Below the pieces are notes generated by a model that saw only the letters and a list, made by a program, of their open reading frames with translations, ran no database searches and was not told the DNA's origin. A stretch of DNA of 8,454 nucleotides from an archaeon (lineage in GTDB: Archaea > Thermoproteota > Nitrososphaeria > Nitrososphaerales > CADDZS01). The stretch spans positions 1 to 8,454 of the forward strand of contig JAKAPU010000119.1 of NCBI GenBank assembly GCA_021806865.1, in the 5' to 3' direction. Each line of letters starts with the position of its first letter. The stretch's first letter is position 1. This document shows, in pieces, positions 5,713-8,454 of this stretch. The position numbers and the translations under genes are program-made.

Positions 5713-5773
5713 CGGAAGGAAGACGAGATCGGTTCACTTCGATTCTTGACCTAGTGCAACAAGTGCGCGTGAG

Positions 5774-7525
5774 CTACTTGTGCGAAAGTATGGCCACCCC
5801 TTTCGAATCCATTCTGCAGAAGCCAAATCGAACCAGTTGGAAGATCTCACCTGCTCCAATCTGCGAAGCAACTTCTTCAACTGCACCGTTAACGACCTGG
5901 AGGCTGTGTGGATTAAACACCCCGTCCAAAAGCAAAGGGCCGGGTACCAGAACCTTCAATGGCAGATGGTTTTTTTCCAACACCCACTGTATCCGAGGAA
6001 CTCTCTCAATCTTCTGATCTCCCAAAAATCTGCAAATGATATTCTTGCCATCCAAAGATTCGACCTCTACGTTGTACGCCTCTATCAATCTCACCTTCGA
6101 TCCGGCATCGAGTGGTTTCGCATCGCTGTCAGAGATCAAAAAGTTGCCATCCAGCGACACCGATCGGAAACCATAGTCTTTCTCAGGATGGAAGCGGAGC
6201 CGAACCTCTGTCTTCGGCGCATCTCTGACTATCAGTTTCACTGGATTTGAAACAAAGAAGTATCTCTTGGCCATGGGATCTAGTAACTTGCGATTGATAC
6301 TTTCCAGCAGATCCCAGGTCGGCTCGGATTCAACTTTGCTGACTCCCATGCTGAGAATGAATTCCCTTATCGCATCCGGAAGTATACCACGCCTCTTGAG
6401 CCCTGCAATAGTAGGAAGACGTGGGTCGTCCCAGCCAGTGACGTGTCCTTCCTCTATCAGTTTCTTGAGGCTACGCTTTGAGACCGTCGTGTCGCGTAGC
6501 CCCAAGCGAGAAAACTCGATTATCTTGGGCTTGCGGAGTTTGAGAGAATCCAGCAGCGCAAAGTAAAGCTCGTCTCGGAGTTCGTACTCTTTGCTGCGCA
6601 TAGCGTGTGTAACTCCATCGATGCTGTCCTCCACAGGTCCGTCGAAATCGTAGGTGGGCCAAATCAGATACCGTCCAGCCTTCAGTGGATGAGGCTCGAC
6701 GACATGCCTGAATAGAACTGGATCCCTCATGGTCGTATTCAAGCTCTGCATGTCCCCGAGAAATCTGAGAACGGAGCTTCTCGTTTTGTCTCCTCCGTCG
6801 ATCATCTGTTCCCACAGACCAAGGTTTTGTTCGATTGTCTGTGATCTATGTTCGCATGCCAAACCTGCGGAGCGATTTTGCCTCATCTTTTCCTGAAAGC
6901 AGTTGCACACGTATGCCTTCTGCCTCTTGATCAGGTTGCTTGCCTGTTCGTACAGTTTTTCCAGATCGTCTGAAGCATTCTTGACCAAATCCGGAGTTAT
7001 CCCGAGCCAGTTCAGAGATTCCAGAAAAGCAGAATAGTATTCCTTCTTCTCCGCAGCGGGATTTGTGTCATCAAACCTGAGAATAAATTTCCCCTTGTAG
7101 CGACGGGAATAGTCATAGCCGATGATCGCAGCTTTTGCGTGTCCGATATGCATGTAACCATTCGGCTCGGGTGGAAACCGAGTAACAACTTCGCCTATCT
7201 TTGCATCCGGTAGTTCCGGCAGTTCAGCCGTCTTCTCTGATTCTGCCTTTGCTGCTTCTCGTTTTTTTGTCTGATGTCTTTCGAGCTCTCCGGGAAGCTC
7301 TGATTCCAAAGCGTGTGTCTGGGCTTCTCTTGTTAGATCGTTTACTTCCTTGAGCGCATTAGCCGCTATCCCCTTCACTCGCGCTGATTCTTTTCTCAAA
7401 GGAGCGTTTTCAGCAAGGATCCTACCAATTACAGCACCAAGCTCTGCCCGCCCCTCGTGCTCCAAAGCGTTGATTAGGGCGTATTTTCGCGCCAATCTTG
7501 AAATCTCGTCATCTGAAGTCGACAT
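5774..7525 (-). CDS. gltX: Glutamyl-tRNA synthetase, archaeal type
   Basis: A class I synthetase that charges tRNA-Glu; archaeal enzymes are usually non-discriminating and also mischarge tRNA-Gln for later amidation by GatDE. It has 583 residues, as expected. The N-terminal 108 residues form the archaeal/eukaryal-type extension (helical and charged, ending in a Lys/Glu-rich linker). The catalytic core begins RFPPEPNGYMHIGH, with the HIGH motif at 126-129. Possible zinc ligands are C207, C209, C224 and H226. VSKR (348-351) is the KMSKS equivalent. GWDDPRLPTIAGLKRRG (364-380) and the RKLLDPMAKRYFFV segment are typical of archaeal GluRS. The C-terminal third is the beta-barrel anticodon-binding region. 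PPEPNG before HIGH resembles GlnRS more than the usual archaeal GluRS. The ATG (7525-7523) has GGAG 10 nt upstream. It follows the prenyl synthase by 33 nt and is probably cotranscribed with it. Confidence 0.93.
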   Translation of the reverse strand: MSTSDDEISRLARKYALINALEHEGRAELGAVIGRILAENAPLRKESARVKGIAANALKEVNDLTREAQTHALESELPGELERHQTKKREAAKAESEKTAELPELPDAKIGEVVTRFPPEPNGYMHIGHAKAAIIGYDYSRRYKGKFILRFDDTNPAAEKKEYYSAFLESLNWLGITPDLVKNASDDLEKLYEQASNLIKRQKAYVCNCFQEKMRQNRSAGLACEHRSQTIEQNLGLWEQMIDGGDKTRSSVLRFLGDMQSLNTTMRDPVLFRHVVEPHPLKAGRYLIWPTYDFDGPVEDSIDGVTHAMRSKEYELRDELYFALLDSLKLRKPKIIEFSRLGLRDTTVSKRSLKKLIEEGHVTGWDDPRLPTIAGLKRRGILPDAIREFILSMGVSKVESEPTWDLLESINRKLLDPMAKRYFFVSNPVKLIVRDAPKTEVRLRFHPEKDYGFRSVSLDGNFLISDSDAKPLDAGSKVRLIEAYNVEVESLDGKNIICRFLGDQKIERVPRIQWVLEKNHLPLKVLVPGPLLLDGVFNPHSLQVVNGAVEEVASQIGAGEIFQLVRFGFCRMDSKGVAILSHK

Positions 7526-7535
7526 TTGTCTAAAT

Positions 7536-7539
7536 CTCC
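7536..7539 (-). promoter_or_regulatory. Shine-Dalgarno site of gltX
   Basis: GGAG on the minus strand lies 10 nt before the gltX ATG, within the 33-nt gap after the prenyl synthase stop. It supports internal, ribosome-binding-site-led initiation and fixes the start. Confidence 0.6.
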
Positions 7540-7558
7540 ATGCCGCATCTAAGTCCGC

Positions 7559-8454
7559 TCAGTAATCCCTGTTGGTCATGTATCTGAGGAGCGAGTGAGT
7601 TAGAGAGTAAACATCGGACCTCGCCACTCCCTCACTTGAGACGATCTCTTCAAACTTTGCCAACGCCCTGTTGGAATGTTCTTTGGCGAGTCTTCGGGCG
7701 TACTCGATCGAACCAGAGCCTTTCATCAGTCCGAAGATGAACTCCACGTCGCTCTTCGTTTTTTCCTGCCGCGGGCGAGACATTATGTCAAGTATTTTGG
7801 ATTTTTCACTTTCACTTGCCATACCTAGCAAGTGAATGAGCATCAGGGTTCGTTTTCCTTCGAAAATGTCGCCCAGAATTTCTTTTCCATACTTTGATTC
7901 GTCTGCGGTCAAGTTGAGAATGTCATCGACTATCTGGAATGAGATACCTAGGCTCTCGCCAAACTCCACTATGTTTTTCAAGAGTCGAATCTCCGAGGTC
8001 TTGTCTCTTCGTTCGTTCACGTGTCCGGAGATTATCAAACCCAATCGTGCGGGCGTTATACAAGTGTACCAGGCGGCTTTCTTTGTGACCATCAACAAAT
8101 AGTCGGATTCGGTAATCTCCCACTTTTTGTTGCGCGTCCAACCAAGTTCGATCTGCTGACCCTCAGTCGTCTCATCAATCATTGTGTTGAACTCTGAAAG
8201 TACGCGCAGAGTTGAATGCGGGCCGAGTAGCTGCTCGTTCCTCAATAACAAGCCCCACATCTTTCCGTGTAAAGCGTCCCCCGCGTTTATGGAAAGCTCG
8301 ACTCCGTACTTCTTGTGAAGCGCTGGCGACCCGCGACGCAGATCAGATTCATCCTCAATATCATCGTGGATTAGTATCCAGTTCTGAAATAGCTCGAGGG
8401 CCGCAGACGTAATGAGTGCGTCCTCCCTTTTCCCACCGAAAAGCTCGGTCCAAA
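7559..8454 (-). CDS. Polyprenyl diphosphate synthase, probably geranylgeranyl diphosphate synthase (N-terminus missing)
   Basis: A trans-isoprenyl diphosphate synthase that condenses IPP with allylic diphosphates to make the C20 precursor of archaeal membrane lipids. The frame is open to the right edge, so the ATG at 8260 is internal: the 64 codons before it (8452-8261) carry the first aspartate-rich motif. Visible residues (297, counted from the first whole codon): DDIED at 30-34 followed by LRRGSPALHKKYG, a GQQ motif near 99, the second aspartate region FQIVDDILN (173-181 or so) followed by KYGKEI and EGKRTLM. W25, five residues before the first aspartate, is a bulky aromatic at the site that limits chain length in type III archaeal GGPP synthases, which fits a C20 product. 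The second motif reads DDILN rather than DDILD. Perhaps 30-45 N-terminal residues are lost. Family is secure; product length is inferred. Confidence 0.92.
   Translation of the reverse strand, partial: WTELFGGKREDALITSAALELFQNWILIHDDIEDESDLRRGSPALHKKYGVELSINAGDALHGKMWGLLLRNEQLLGPHSTLRVLSEFNTMIDETTEGQQIELGWTRNKKWEITESDYLLMVTKKAAWYTCITPARLGLIISGHVNERRDKTSEIRLLKNIVEFGESLGISFQIVDDILNLTADESKYGKEILGDIFEGKRTLMLIHLLGMASESEKSKILDIMSRPRQEKTKSDVEFIFGLMKGSGSIEYARRLAKEHSNRALAKFEEIVSSEGVARSDVYSLTHSLLRYMTNRDY

Noticed and set aside
5711..5760. Possible tRNA-like sequence (GGTTCACTTCGATTC on the plus strand)
   Set aside because: No acceptor stem, anticodon arm or CCA-proximal pairing can be assembled around it.
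5965..5975. A7 run in gltX (another lies near 7265) as a possible frameshift or slippage site
   Set aside because: The reading frame continues with conserved sequence on both sides and there is no downstream structure or alternative product.
5780..6815. Frames of 99-156 codons on the plus strand, and one of 114 on the minus strand in another frame, inside gltX
   Set aside because: All lie within the gltX coding region whose translation is conserved throughout, so they are shadows.
8258..8260. ATG that could be taken as the start of the prenyl synthase
   Set aside because: The frame is open upstream to the window edge and encodes the essential DDIED motif, so this Met is internal.

Overview
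The window is a stretch of archaeal chromosome carrying core translation, transcription and lipid genes, all on the minus strand. The organism is best placed in Nitrososphaerota (Thaumarchaeota) or a close relative. Evidence: archaeal/eukaryotic-type proteins (eS6, eS28, eL24, L7Ae, aIF2 gamma, aIF5B, Rpb7-like RpoE, archaeal GluRS), TATA-type promoters with very short leaders, and an aIF5B N-terminus with GHVDSGKT instead of GHVDHGKT, which I recall from thaumarchaeal proteins. Base composition looks close to balanced by eye. The phylum assignment is an inference, not a computed result.

In transcription order (high to low coordinates) the layout is: a polyprenyl (probably geranylgeranyl) diphosphate synthase cut by the right edge; gltX 33 nt behind it; a 175-nt control region with a clear TATA box and a roughly 75-nt leader; then L7Ae, eS28, eL24, ndk and aIF5B; eS6 behind its own candidate promoter; and finally aIF2 gamma, a PIN-domain protein and rpoE (RNA polymerase subunit Rpo7), cut by the left edge. 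There are no mobile elements, CRISPR arrays, rRNA or tRNA genes, and no gap longer than about 175 bases.

The genes supply one growth-linked programme. GluRS charges tRNA. L7Ae, eS28, eL24 and eS6 are ribosomal, and L7Ae also serves guide RNPs and RNase P. aIF2 and aIF5B deliver initiator tRNA and join subunits. Ndk regenerates GTP and other NTPs. Rpo7 forms part of the polymerase stalk. The prenyl synthase provides the membrane-lipid precursor. The order is a variant of the known archaeal translation superoperon, here apparently split by promoters before L7Ae, eS6 and aIF2 gamma.

I found no new multigene system. The points most worth a second look are: the L7Ae control region (an inverted repeat across the predicted start site, a leader hairpin with an asymmetric internal loop, and an 18-codon upstream ORF stopping one base before the L7Ae start); a run of four consecutive internal genes starting with TTG while every gene behind a promoter starts with ATG; and a GlnRS-like PPEPNG motif in the GluRS.
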